Part shown: positions 40,740 to 52,332 of the stretch, one piece after another
How the letters are laid out: each line of letters starts with the position of its first letter
How positions within the stretch are numbered: the first letter of the stretch is position 1
Origin: Hibiscus mutabilis
Lineage: Eukaryota; Streptophyta; Magnoliopsida; Malvales; Malvaceae
NCBI GenBank assembly: GCA_019671005.1
Contig: CM033745.1
Location: 30,965,526-31,029,525 of the forward strand
Length of the DNA stretch: 64,000 nt
Reading direction: 5' to 3'
Translations under genes and position numbers: made by a program
The notes under the pieces: generated by a model
Told to the model about the DNA's origin: nothing
Databases searched by the model: none
Seen by the model: only the letters and a program-made list of their open reading frames with translations

Positions 40740-42324
40740 TTTACACCATACAAATATCGAAAAATAGGTCGTAGCCACATATAATGGAAAATAGGCTGTG
40801 ACCTTGACCCGTAGCTTCGGATAGTATCCCTTACACAATCTATCCTTTTCTCCCCCACATATAGGCCGTAGCCCCGAACCGTAGTCCAAACCCATACTTA
40901 TATGAGCTCAAATAACCCTATGGTATGCCAATTATATCTAAAACTCACAAATGTCCAAGGTTACACATATTTCATCATATAACATACCTTTTTGCCCGTA
41001 GGCCATAGCATATCGGAATCAAAATTAAGCCTTAGCTCCATATAACAGATCATATCATATACGTATCATATCATAACATATTCATATAAAATTTAGCATA
41101 TCATATCATACTTTAATCATAACAATCTAACATGTAACAGGTCTCGATCATCACATATTTGTTTGTAAAACATCAGCCATATCAAAGGCTTACCATGCTC
41201 ACCCTTAGCATCCAGACAAACATTGCTCTCCCTGAGCCTTTAGCAAGATACATATTAACATGAAAATCACAAATCAAATGCAACATGACGGCTCTGTGCC
41301 GATCCCTTGACATGACTACACTCACCTTAACTACAAGGTTCTCAGATTACAGCTCCGTTGTGCCTAGCTTCCTTTGGAGATGACAAGGGACCCTTCTCCA
41401 CTATTTGAGCTAGCACAAAATTAGGAGGTACATTAGAATTCGATCTAAAGATTCAGAAACATATTTCAAGCTTACTTAAACTTGTAGGCAACACTGGAAT
41501 ATCGAGATTAACTTTGTAGTTCATGGGTTTTCCTTAAACATAGAAAACCTACTTTCAAAATTAAACCTCAGCGAAGATTAGAATCTTTAAATCAGTATAG
41601 GGTTTTATATACCGAAGCGTGGTCTTTCAAATGGTATATCGAACTTGAATGAAGGTTGGAGATTGCACCAAGGTGCTAGCTTAGCTTGACGTTGAAGATA
41701 GGAATGGAGGTGTGTGCTTGGTGAGGCGTAAGGGTTGAGCTTTGGTTACGGGGAGTTCAAAAGCGTGAGAATGAAAGTTTCTCCTTTCCCTACTCATTTA
41801 AGGAATTTCTAATTCCATCATTGCTTACCTTTCCAAGAACCAATAAGAGGATTTCCTATCCTAAAGGGTTTGCTTAACCCAAGGTCTTTCATATCATATT
41901 TCTTTATAATATGAAGTAATTTGATGGGTACTCACTTTCTTTTCTGAGACAATCATATGAGGAATTGACAAGCAAAGAGTTGAGTAGGCACCTTGCTTAA
42001 TTCCCTCTCAATTGGCTTCGAACAGATTTAGAACAGGGGACCCGTATCGATACGCTCATGGCCTATATCGATATGCCCTCGCTAAACAGGTAAGTTAGTT
42101 ATTGACAGTTGGGCTTGACCGTATCGATATGTCTTGCTCAAAACTTGCATTTTGGCTTTGAACTTCATACAAGAAAGACTTAAACTATTCAAATGGGACC
42201 AAGATGTGATGTCATTATAAAGGAAGGTTGCAAAGGTCAACTATTACAACATTTTGCACATCGGATTCAAAATTTCCGGTCATCAGAACCAAATTTAGAC
42301 TATGTTGGTTTTAGGGATATGACA
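40740..42324 (-). repeat. OUTER 3' LTR, right part
   Basis: Continues the LTR interrupted at 31500 and ends GGATATGACA at 42324. Contains further palindromes (42044/42065, spacing 21; and 42120). Repeats of the word TAGGCCGTAGCC around 40770-40900. No gene; the minus frame at 40710-40895 spans the junction and is accidental. Confidence 0.92.
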
Positions 42325-42868
42325 ACTCTTCCCCCTTAAGAAAATTCATCATCGAATTTTCACTCAAGTTGAACAGATGGGGGCATTGTCTCTGCATCGT
42401 CTCTTTTGGTTCCCACGTGGCTTCTTCCACCGAATGACTTCTCCACAAAACTTTCACTAAGGGCACGGACTTGTTTTGAAGTCTCTTGACTTCTCGTCCA
42501 AGATCTGCACAGGTTCTTCCTCGCATGTTAGATTAGACTGAATTTCCAGTCTCTGCCTTGATTACATGAGAAGTATCTGACCAGTATTTTCGCAGCTAAG
42601 ACACATGGAAGACATTATGAATTCAACTTAACTCCTCATGGAGAGCTAGCAAGTAAGTAACAAATTCAATTTTTTCGATTACTTCTAATGGGCCAATGAA
42701 ATGAGGACTTAGCTTCCCTTTTTTACCGAAACAAAGGATCTTCTTCCACAGAGACACTTTGAGGAAGGCCTTCTCACCAACCTCGTACTGAATATCTATT
42801 CTCTTGAGATCAGTATAAGCCTTTTGTCGGTCAAATGCTACCTTGAGCCGATCACGGATAATGGTCAC
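42325..42868 (-). pseudogene. OUTER integrase C-terminus and chromodomain
   Basis: The purine tract on the minus strand (CTTAAGGGGGAAGAGT, 42325-42340) lies at the LTR edge. The chromodomain is in frame 42311-42526: VPLVKVLWRSHSVEEATWEP then TMQRQCPHLF, a near-complete chromovirus chromodomain, thought to guide integration to heterochromatin through histone tails. To the right, 42623-42868 has GKKGKLSPHFIGPLEVIEKI (GPY/F module). A frameshift between 42526 and 42623 separates them. Confidence 0.88.
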
Positions 42869-43640
42869 CTTTTTTGGGTTTTCTGAAGTAAATCAGTGCC
42901 TAACATCTTGCCTTCACCGAGTTCTGTCCAACAAAGAGGAGTTCTACATCTCCTTCCATAGAGAGCTTCATACGGAGCCATTTGAATAGAGGCTTGGTAA
43001 CTGTTATTGTATGCGAACTCGACTAAGGGTAAGGATTTCTCCCACGTATCCCTAAAGTTGATAACATAAGCTCGGAGCATATCTTCTAAAATCTGTATAA
43101 CCCTTTTAGATTGGCCATCGGTCTGAGGATGGAAAGCAGTGCTTAGGTGCACTCAAGTTCCCAAAGCCTTGTGTAAGGTCCTCCAAAACTGTGCTACGAA
43201 CCGTGGATCACAATCGGAGATAATAGATACTGGGACTCTGTGTAAATGAATGACTTTACGGATGAACAAATCCGCGAGCCGAGGCAAACTAAAATCCATT
43301 CTCATTGGAAAGAAATAAGCAAATTTGGTGAATCGGTCCACCACAACCCAGATAGAATCATTCTTCATCGGAGTCATTGGCAAACCACTTACAAATTCCA
43401 TCGTAATACGCTCTTATTTCCATTGTGCAAGCTCGATAGGCAACTAAAGACCAGTCGGCACCTTGTGTTTAGCTTCGACTCGTTGGCAAGTCAAGCACTT
43501 AGCCATGAAGTTTGTAACTTCATTCTTCATACTGGCCCACAAATATAACTCTTTTAGGTCCTTATACATTTTGATAGCTCCCGGATGAAAAGAGAAAAGT
43601 CTAGAATGAGCTTTACTTAGGATTTGATTCCGAATATCAT
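42865..43640 (-). pseudogene. OUTER integrase zinc domain and core, Glu to Lys
   Basis: 43153-43401 reads MEFVSGLPMTPMKNDSIW, VVVDRFTKFAYFF (first Asp) and SIISDCDPRFVAQFW (second Asp), then a TGA at 43153-43155 in LGT-stop-VHLSTAFH, where relatives have Arg. In the same frame the next part gives FHPQTDGQSKRVIQILEDML: the catalytic Glu (QSER) is Lys. The zinc domain to the right (43400-43640) is readable with breaks (CLTCQRVEAKHK). Confidence 0.88.
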
Positions 43641-44330
43641 CATCATCAGGAACACAAATAAAGTTTTAGAAACACAACAAGCCTTCATAATTCATAGCAA
43701 AATCAGGATTTGGATTATACTTGACTTTAGCAATGACAGGTCGCAACTCCTCATTTGATTCTTGGAGTACTTTGATTCAAGATACAATGGTTGACTAAAC
43801 TCTCAATTCCGCCAACAACTTGCCATGCTTCTTAAGTCAAAAGTAAGCATTCAAACATCTTATAGAGGGAGTGGGCTTTCGACTAAGAGCGTCGACCACA
43901 ACATTGGCTTTACCGGGATGGTAATCAATAACAAGTCATAGTCTTTCAAAAGCTCCAACCAATGACGTTGATGAAGATTTAATTCTTTCTTAGTTAGGAG
44001 GTACTTTAGGCTCTTCTGATCATTGTACAAGTAACACTTCTCACGTAGAGGTAGTGTCGTCAAATCTTCAAAGCAAACACAACTCCTGCTAAATCCAGGT
44101 CATGAGTCGGATAGTTCAGCTCGTGAGGCTTGAGCTGACGTGAAATGTAGGCTATGAACTTTCCTTCCTGCATTAGTACACAACCTAATCCCAGGTGGGA
44201 TGCATCACTGTACACAGTGAAGTCTTTACCTGACTCGGGTTGCACAAAAATAAGGGCATGAGTAAGAACTTGCTTAAGCTGATCAAAATTTTTTTTTCTA
44301 ATCTACTGTCTACACAAAATGAGTGTCCTT
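43641..44330 (-). pseudogene. OUTER RNase H
   Basis: 44060-44245 reads QPESGKDFTVYSDASHLGLG, then ISRQLKPHELNYPTHDLDLA; the first acidic residue (YSDAS) is present, the second (normally DLELA) is Asp. 43860-44063 holds the C-terminal half (YLLTKKELNLHQRHWLELLK) in another frame. Linker to integrase is degraded. Confidence 0.82.
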
Positions 44331-45140
44331 ACGGCGAAGCTTCGTCAAGGGTGCAGGAAACAGTGAAACCTTTAATGAATCTATGGTAGTAGCCTGCAAG
44401 GCCCAGAAAACACTGAACTTCTCCAACATTCTTCGGAGGGATCCAATCAAGGATTGCTTGGATCTTCTTTGGGTCAACATGGATCCCCGTAGAAGAGATT
44501 ACATGGCCTAGGAAGGACACTTCGGATAGCCAGAATTCATATTTGTTGAATTTGGCGTACAGTTGTTTCTCTCAGAGAGTCTGAAGTACAATCCGGAGAT
44601 GTTCTTCATGAGCAGTGGCATCTTTTGAATAGATCAAAATATCATCTATTAACACCGGCACGAACTTATCTAGATAAGGTCAGAACACATGATTCATCAA
44701 GTCCATGAAGGTTTCAGGTGCATTCGTAAGCCCAAATGGCATTACCAATAACTCATAGTGACCGTATCTAGTACGGAAGGCAGTCTTTGGAACATCAAAC
44801 TCCTTTATTAACATTTGATAGTACCGGATCAAATGTCTATCTTTGAAAAGATAGAAGCATCTTTCAATTGATCAAAAAGGTCATCGATCCTAGGCAACGG
44901 GTACTTGTTCTTAATTTTCACCTTGTTCAACTGATGATAGTCAATGCATAGGCGCATTGATCCATCTCTCTTCTTAACAAACAAAACTGGTGCTCCCTAG
45001 GGAGAGGAACTCATTCGGATGAATCCTTTATCTAGAAGGTCTTGGATTTGGGCCTTTATTTCCCTTAACTCCACCAGGGCTATTTTATATGGAGGAATAG
45101 AGACTAGAGTAGTCCCAGTTGCACTTCGATCCCGAATCCC
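44329..45140 (-). pseudogene. pol: OUTER reverse transcriptase
   Basis: 44329-44520: SFLGHVISSTGIHVDPKKIQ and GYYHRFIKGF. To the right, DKFVPVLIDDILIYSKDA (catalytic DD intact) at about 44620-44680, PFGLTNAPETFMDLMN near 44700-44740, and PVLFVKKRDGSMRLCIDY-like wording near 44950-45000. The text reaches REVGFGIEVQ at about 45140 and then joins gag directly; the protease is missing. Confidence 0.82.
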
Positions 45141-45850
45141 ACTTCTCGAGTGGGGCATAACTCATCACACAGACGGTCTATGAACATCCGACATTTCTCC
45201 TTCTTTGTGAAGATGATCTCGGTACCATATCTTGCATATTTGCAGAAGTCGTGGATGTATTGTTCCATCGGTGTTCCCCTTGTCTCAGATGGAGGAATCT
45301 CTTACGCCTTTCAGCGATATAATGGTCATTGATGTACTTCTTACGGAACTCTTGAAGGAGGAAGTCCTATGTAACTCGGTGTAGGGCACGATGAGCGTCA
45401 GAATATCCCACTAGCTTTGGGCCTCTTCAGTGATCAAGGCCAAGGCACATTCCAACTTGTGCTCCTCGGGACACTTCATCTCTTTATTCAACACTTTTAG
45501 AGTATTCTCGAGCTAGTATTCTGTGATTCTAGAATTATCCAGGTCCTGTCCGGTGAAGGTATAAACCGGATACTTCTTAAGCTTATCAATAGGGGCCCTC
45601 GGTATAGGCAGAGGTGCTTTAGCACGCTGAGGGAGTGGTTCTTGTCGGAGTGACACAACCACTTGCTTGATCATGTCGGCCATTGACATAAGGTACTCCT
45701 ACTGAGCTGTAGGCATCGGAGGAGGATGAGGTGGGTCATTCTACCCAACTTGTTTAGGCCTGGCATAGGCCCTCAGATTATCCCCCTAAGTTGAGGAGGA
45801 ACCGGGGTTTGGTTCATTAACAGCGCGTCTATTAGTAGGTGCCGACATTT
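45141..45850 (-). pseudogene. gag: OUTER gag N-terminus and core, 3' part deleted
   Basis: ATG at about 45850 opens MSAPTNRRAVNEPNPGSSS. Further left, PVYTFTGQDLDNSRI and the core EFRKKYINDHYIAERRKRFL are readable with stops. At FIDRLCDEL (about 45145-45180) the gag text breaks into RT text, so zinc knuckles and protease (roughly 1 kb) are deleted. Confidence 0.82.
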
Positions 45851-45930
45851 TCAGATCTAATATATACAAATAACTCCTAGGTGGCATAAGCATATACGAG
45901 CTTCAGTTTAATCCTAGAATCGACTAAACC

Positions 45931-45949
45931 TAGGCTCTAATACTATAAT
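45931..45949 (-). promoter_or_regulatory. Primer binding site of OUTER, tRNA-iMet type, eroded
   Basis: Minus strand TAGTATTAGAGCC next to the LTR edge, against TGGTATCAGAGCC expected. Two transitions; position relative to the LTR is right. Confidence 0.75.
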
Positions 45950-48862
45950 TTTAACACCTTTTTCCCGGTTTGGTCGAGAACCAGGTCGAAAAGCGTTATC
46001 AAAAAACATATTCAAAAATTATAAGCTTACTCAGATTCAAGAATTCATTCGAAAGTTCTAATATTCTTATTTAAGGCTTAGTGAACCTAATTATCAATTA
46101 CTAACTCAATATGGGGTTAATTTTAAACTTTTACAAACTTAGGGACTAAATTGCAAATTTCATAAATTAGTGATCGTAATCCAAATTCTTTATTACCAAC
46201 TTGTAATTAAACTTACCAATTATTAATCTGTGAACTTTCGTTACTATCTAATATTGTTAACCCAATCAATTTGTTCGTATAGTTATTAGTGGCCAATTTG
46301 TAAACTGTCCAAATTCTATTTTTATGCCTTATAATAGATTTAACTAACACCTTATCAATACCCTAAGGGTTGTATCAGTACGCTAAGAATAATTTTAGAT
46401 TTCCATATTTAAAGGATGTCAAACCCGTACCGATACAGCTAATCTCGTATCGATACGCGTTAAACCCGTACCAATACGCTCTAAGACCGTATCGATTCCA
46501 TTTTTCAACCTAAATTCATGTGACCAATTTATGTACCGATACACCTTATCCATACGATATGCCTTGTTCCTTAAGTCAAATTTATGCCTAACTGTACCGA
46601 TACGCCATTACATATATCGATACGCCCTAACCTGTAATGACAAAATTTTTCTATTTTTAATCGATTTACGTCATCAAATGTTATTCAAATTTTACTTGAA
46701 ATCTTAAAAATAATATTTCTAATCGTGTGTCAAATTTCAAGGCATTTTGAATTCGTTTACCAAGGTTTTATCAATTTGTGCATTTAAGCTCATTTTAGCT
46801 AGTTTACCAAGTTCAAAACATGCCATTATAACATACAATGCCTAGGTACTATTATGCTTGCACAACCACAACAGAATAAGCTATTACAACACGTTTAAAA
46901 CTTATGCCACCTTACTAGGAGTTCGAAAACAAAAGTAGACATATACATGGTAGTGGGAGTGACTTGTAACCGCAAATTACACGATCGATGTCCGGAAAGC
47001 TTTAGGATCCTAAAATGCATGAGACACACATATGCTAGGCTTACATAGCCTAGTGAGGTATTCATAATAACATAAGAAATAACAATACATAAATGGCATG
47101 CTATGAACATGAATGACATATTGGCATACTTTATTATCATAATCGCATTCTTTTAATCACAAGGTCTCATGCTTAGGCCATTTATCATAATTGTAAATAA
47201 TCATAACGAAGCTTATAACATTTAAATTCCCTTGGACAATGTAACAAGTGGATACGCGGATTCCCCTTTACACCACACATGTATCGGAAAATAGGTTGTA
47301 GCCACATAACAGAAAATAGGTCGTGGCCTTGAGCCGTAGCTCCGGATAGTATCCCTTACACAATCTATGATTTTCTCTCCCACATATAGGCCGTAGCCCC
47401 GGACCGTAGTCCAATCCCTTACTTATAAGAGCTCAAATAACCCTATAGCATGTCAATTGTACCCAAAACTCACAAATGTCCAAGGTTACACATATTTCAT
47501 CATATAACTTACAGTTATGCTCGTAGGCCATAGCATATCGGAATCGAAATTGAGCCTTAGCTCCATATAAAGGATCATATCATATACGTATCATATCATA
47601 ACATATTCATATCAAATTTATCATATCACATCATACATTACTCATAACAATCTCACATGTAACATGTCTCGATCATCACATATTTGTTTGTAAAATATCA
47701 ACCATATCAAAGACATCCCATGCTGACCCTTAGCATCCACACGAACATTGCTCTACTTGAGCCTTTAGCAAGATATATTAACATGAGAAACCCAAATCAA
47801 ATGCAACGAGATGGCTCCGTGCCGATCCCTTGACACGACTACACTCACCTTGACTACGAGGTTCTCGGGTTATAACTCTGTTGTGCCTAGCTTCCTTTGG
47901 AGATGACAAGGGACCCTTCTCCACTATTTGAGCTAGCACAAAATTAGGAGTTACATTAGAATCCAATCTAAAGATTTAGAAACATATTTCAAGCTTACTA
48001 AAACTTGTAGGCAACACCGAAATATCGATATTAACTTCGTAGTTCAGGGGCTTTCCTTGAACATAGAAAACTTACTTTCGAAATTAAACCTCAACGGAGA
48101 TTAGAATCTTTAAATCAATATAAGGGTTTTACTTACTGAAGTGTGGGCTTTCAAACAGTATATCGAACTTGAATGAAGGTTGGAGATTTCACCGAGGTGC
48201 TAGCTTAGCTTGAGGTTAAAGATGGGAATGGTGGTGTGTGCTTGATGAGACGTAAGGGTTGAGATTTGGTTACTGGGATTTCAAAAGCTTGAGAATGAAA
48301 GTTTCTCATTTCCCTTCTCATTTAAGGAATTTCTAATTCCATCATTCATTACCTTTCTAAGAACCAATAAGAGGATTTCCTATCATAAATGATTTGCTTA
48401 ACCCAAGGTCTTTCACAACATATTTCTTTATAATATGAAGTATTTTGATGGCTACTCAGTTTCTTTTCTGAGACAAACACGTGGGGAATTGACACGAAAA
48501 GAGGTGAGTAATCACCTTGCTTAATTCCCTCTTAATTGGCTTCGAACAGATTCAGAACAAGGGAACCGTATCGATATGCTCATGGCCGTATCGATATGCC
48601 CTCGTTAAACAAGTAAGTTAGTTATTGATATTTGGGTCGTATTGATACTGGCTTGACCGTATCGATATGCCTTGCTCAGAACTTGTATTTTGGCTTGGAA
48701 CTTTATACAAGAAAGACTTAAACTATTCAAATGAGACCAATATGTGATTTCATTATAAATAAAGGTTACAAAGGTCAACTATTACAACATTTTGCATATC
48801 GGATTCAAAATTTTTGGTCATTGGAACCAATTTTTGACTAGGCTGGTTTTAGGCATGTGATA
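45950..48862 (-). repeat. OUTER 5' LTR
   Basis: 2913 bp. Left edge TTTAACACCTTTTTCCCGG is a mutated version of TGTAACACCCC; right edge ATGTGATA versus ATATGACA. Palindrome pairs at 46427/46447 (20 bp), 48568/48588 (20 bp) and 48639/48659 (20 bp). No gene. It shows the uninterrupted INNER target at 47269-47284. Confidence 0.93.
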
Positions 48863-50440
48863 GGCATCCATTTTGGCATTGATGCAGGCATTGGTACTAT
48901 AATCATCTATTTTAGTTTCCTCCTTCTCTGCTTCCCTAGGACTGTCTGTTGGCATTGGTTTTTCAATTTGGTAGTTAATTGGCTGCTTGGTAGCTCTCTT
49001 TCCCTCACAATGCTTACCCCTCCAAAGAGTTACAGCTTTGCATTACTCGTTATCTTTGTGTCGAGCATCCTCCGTGTCACTTGGCAGTGTTCTTTGGGGT
49101 CGATTGTTATGTGCATTAGCAATCTGCCCGATCTAAATTTCCAAGTTTCTGATTGATGCTGCCAAACTCTAGACTTTGGCATCATTCCTCTATATGTAAT
49201 CAGTAAGAGTGCATCTTTGGTTGAATCTTTGCCCTTGCTAGAAATTGTTTTGAGCTTTCTATGGCATGGTATTTTAATAGAATGTTGGCATGGCATTATT
49301 CCTCTGGGCATTCTGGCCTTGTGCATTGTACTGGTTACCTCCTTGATTTCCCCAAGCTAAGTTAGGGTGTTGTCTCCAACCTGCATTATAAGTATTGGAG
49401 TTAGGATTATAGTAACGATTAGCACTGCCAGCAAAATTTACCGATTCAGGATTGGTAGGGCATTCTTCCACATGATGATTCTCTCCATAGATTGTACAAA
49501 AAGGGTCTAATGCTTTAACTTCTTGGTACACATTGTTCTTTTGCAATGATCACACCATTGTGGTGAGGTTGGAAATCTCAGCATTAATGGATGTTATTTC
49601 ATCAACCTTCAATTTCCCACTGGCTTTGGTTCAGGTCCCAAGTCTGGTAACAGGATATTTAAAATCATTAATTGAAATTCTTTCAAGAATATCAACGGCC
49701 TCTATGTACTTCTTATCTAGCAACGAACCGATAGTTGAAGCATCAACAACAATCCTTGTTTGTGCATTCAATCCATTTTAGAAGGTTTGAATTTGGGTCC
49801 AATTCGAGAATTCCTCCATAGGACACCTTCACAACAGATCTTTAAATCTCTCCCAAGCATTATATAATGTTTCATCATCAGCCTACCTGAATGTAATGAT
49901 CTCACCCTCAGCTTGGTAGTGAGTGTTGGCAGCTGAAATCATGTTAACCTTCTGGCAAAGATCTGCCCATGAACTAATTGATCTTGGTGGCAAAGAATTA
50001 AGCCAAGCCTTGGCTCTATCTCGCAAGGAAAACATGAATAGCCTTAGTTACGGTATCTTCAGATACTCTAATTTGTTGGAATAATTGGAAAATCTCCATG
50101 AACTACTTCAGGTGTTGCCTCAGATCTCCATTAAGTGCTCCATCAAATTGACCTATATTCAAAAGAGTTTGAATAATTATCAGCTTAAGTTCAAAATTGA
50201 CAGCATTTACCTTTGTGCCAACAAATCTTGGAATCAAGTTGTCAATGTTAGGCGTCGAATGTTATCTAATAGGTCTCTCTTCATCGATATTTGGGACAAC
50301 AAGTAGTGGTGGCATCTCGTTGTTATGTGGACTGCCTTCATTGTTCGCCACACCATTCCCTCGATTACCTTGATTATTCATCTCTCGAAATCATCTCTTT
50401 AACCTCCTCAAGGTCCTCTCAATTTCTGGATTGTATGACC
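48863..50440 (-). pseudogene. gag: Athila-2 gag
   Basis: Read leftwards from about 50390: MNNQGNRGNGVANNEG, then VNFELKLIIIQTLLNIGQFD, gag core fragments near 49850-50060, and an open frame at 49274-49546 with ALDPFCTIYGENHHVEECP. That knuckle should be C-x2-C-x3-H-x4-C; the second cysteine is Tyr. Asn/Gln-rich YNPNSNTYNAGWRQHPNLAW follows as in Athila-1. The coiled part (SLAASIRNLEIQIGQIANAH) and the DASINAK-type spacer lie at 48863-49180. Many stops. Confidence 0.85.
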
Positions 50441-50556
50441 ACTCGTCCCCCATAAGGTGGCTTCTGATCATACACCAATGCAAATAAAAAGAAAGACAAG
50501 TAAAATTTTAAAACAACTAACTCCGCTGCAATCTCTAGCAAACAGCGTAAAAAACT
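50441..50556 (-). promoter_or_regulatory. Athila-2 leader with degenerate tRNA-Asp primer site
   Basis: Beside the LTR edge at 50557 the minus strand reads TTTTTTACGCTGTTTGC, then TAGAGATTGC. It aligns with the Athila primer region (TTTTTGGCGCCGTTGCCGGGGATTG) with several transitions. Position is exact, sequence eroded. Confidence 0.6.
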
Positions 50557-52332
50557 TGTAGACTCTCTAGAAGAAGTGTGTTATGAATGCTGGCAAATGG
50601 GGCAAAATGTATGTATTAGTAAATCAGTGCCAACAGTCTTTTGTGTTAAAGTATACACGGTCTGCAAGTAATACATCAGTTAAGCTGAGTATCGATCCCA
50701 TAGAGATTGACTTGGAATTTGATTGTTTGATTGTTACTTGTCTTGGAAGAAAAGATGTTTGTTTTGAATGTTTGTTTTGGGAATACTTAAAAATAAAAGA
50801 AATAAAAGTGAAGTAAAAATGTTGGCAAGGAAGGTCTTTTAACGAGTGATGAGCATTGGCAAGGAATGCCTGGTTTCTACGCTTTTCATGCCATGCTAGC
50901 CTTTAATGTCAACCTGTCTTGGCATTGTTTGCTGAGTAGATTCAAAATTAGCAAAGCCTCTCTCGGTGGTCATTGCCCTAAGTCAATCATACAAAAACCC
51001 CAAAATCTCTATAGTGCATGTTTTTAAGTAAACTGATTTGATTAAGAACCAATCTATACTCCTAAGGGGTAGATATCACTCCCGAAGTAAGTTCATCTAC
51101 TTAAACGACCTCTCTTGAAGCTTCTCTCCTTAGTATTCAACAACTCAATCGTTGCCACCCCAAGTTTGCTAAGATATTGAGGAGCAATAAGCCAATAGTG
51201 TCAGCTCTCGCTTGGTAAAGTATTTAGGAAAAATCAAAGTATGTTGAATAGACAAAGTATTGCCAAAACGTAGTTATTATTAAGGAAACTAGAGCATAAA
51301 AATAACGTTTAAACCAAACATCCCCCACCAAATATGAAATTAGTTCATGGTGAGGGATTTAACCAACAAAACCATAATCGTTTTCGAACACATCATCATT
51401 AAAATAAAATCAAAAACACTTAAAACAAGAGTGGGCGATCGGGATCTCTCGATGCAGCCCTTAAGATCCAGGCTCTTGGCCAGGTGTTGAACCACCTTCC
51501 TCGGTGCAGCCGACCATCACTTGTCAAGCACTCCAACTCCTCAATCTGATCACTCTAGCTCTCCACGATTCATCTCCTTTTCTCTCCTCTATCGGGTTTT
51601 TAAATAGGCGTGTAAGGAATGATAGGCTAAGCTTCTCATTTGAATTTTAAATGCTGATGGGATAAGAGATGAGATCTTATCCAAATTTGAATGGAAGCTG
51701 ATCAGATTAGGGCTTTCATCTCATTGCCAACACTGCCTTGCCATGATTTTGCAAACCAGTCTTGGCATTACGTCATCTGACTTTGTTGGGATAGGATAGC
51801 TCTTCAATTTCAAATGCTCAAGGGATAAGAGATGAGGTCTTATCCGATCTGTATGATAGCTTATCGGGCTAGGGTTGATGTCATATTGCCAACATTGTCT
51901 TGGTAATCAACCTTGGCATGACATAGCCAACATATCTTGGCACCACCTTATCCGCTATTTTTCTAAGAGGTTGATCCAATTACGATCATTTAGGAGTCTG
52001 ATCTCATCCTATTTTTCTGGGGTTCAACAACCTCTTGGCATGACATCAAGTTCACCTATCTGCCAACCAATGCTTGGCACTATCTGGCCCTTTTGTGCCA
52101 ACAACACTCGACATTCTCTCTGGGATTCTTTATTGTGCTGCATTCCTGTGACAAATCCTATGCCAACCCTGCAAAATAGCCACAAAAACAACCATTCACA
52201 CTAGCATAGACATAATGCTAAACTCCTTATGCAAATGCATGATTCTACAGCCTAATGCAACTAAATGTACCTAAAAACAAGCAAGAGCATTTTGAGATTG
52301 GCATTAAAAACAATAATTTTGGAGAGGTAACA
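50557..52332 (-). repeat. Athila-2 5' LTR, shared with a neighbouring copy
   Basis: 1776 bp between TGTAGACTC (left) and GAGAGGTAACA (right). Left 780 bp match 27200-27982. A TATA-like box on the minus strand (TATTTAAAA, about 51598-51606). TTGGCA/TGCCAA words are dense at 51720-52100. To its right stands a purine tract and a 3' UTR, to its left a primer site: both sides look internal, so it may be the middle LTR of a tandem pair. Confidence 0.82.

Larger units (their letters stand above)
30174..48862 (-). mobile_element. Tekay-like chromovirus (OUTER), itself interrupted
   Basis: Minus-strand element: LTRs at 30174-31500 + 40740-42324 (2912 bp when the insert is removed) and 45950-48862 (2913 bp). 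Target duplication GGCAT at 30169-30173 and 48863-48867. tRNA-iMet primer site beside the right LTR, purine tract beside the left LTR. Internal part 42325-45949 (3.6 kb) carries gag N-terminus, RT, RNase H, integrase and chromodomain; gag C-terminus and protease are deleted. Equal LTR lengths and matching target duplicates make the boundaries firm. Confidence 0.93.
27200..52332 (-). mobile_element. Athila-like element on the minus strand (Athila-2), carrying nested insertions
   Basis: From right to left: 5' LTR (50557-52332), degenerate tRNA-Asp primer site, gag (about 50400 to 48868), [OUTER element 30174-48862 plus duplicated GGCAT], spacer, protease, RT, partial RNase H, truncated 3' LTR (27200-27982). 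Integrase and the 5' half of the 3' LTR are missing: the RNase H text breaks directly into LTR at about 27982. Frames are heavily broken except RT. Own length without inserts is about 6.4 kb. Confidence 0.85.

Noticed and set aside
48857..49156. Plus-strand 99-codon hydrophobic frame
   Set aside because: It lies antisense to the Athila-2 gag and begins at the OUTER LTR edge; hydrophobicity reflects the T-rich complement.
51875..52204. Plus-strand 109-codon frame in the Athila-2 LTR
   Set aside because: No recognisable domain; it is carried by dense TTGGCA/TGCCAA words in LTR sequence.
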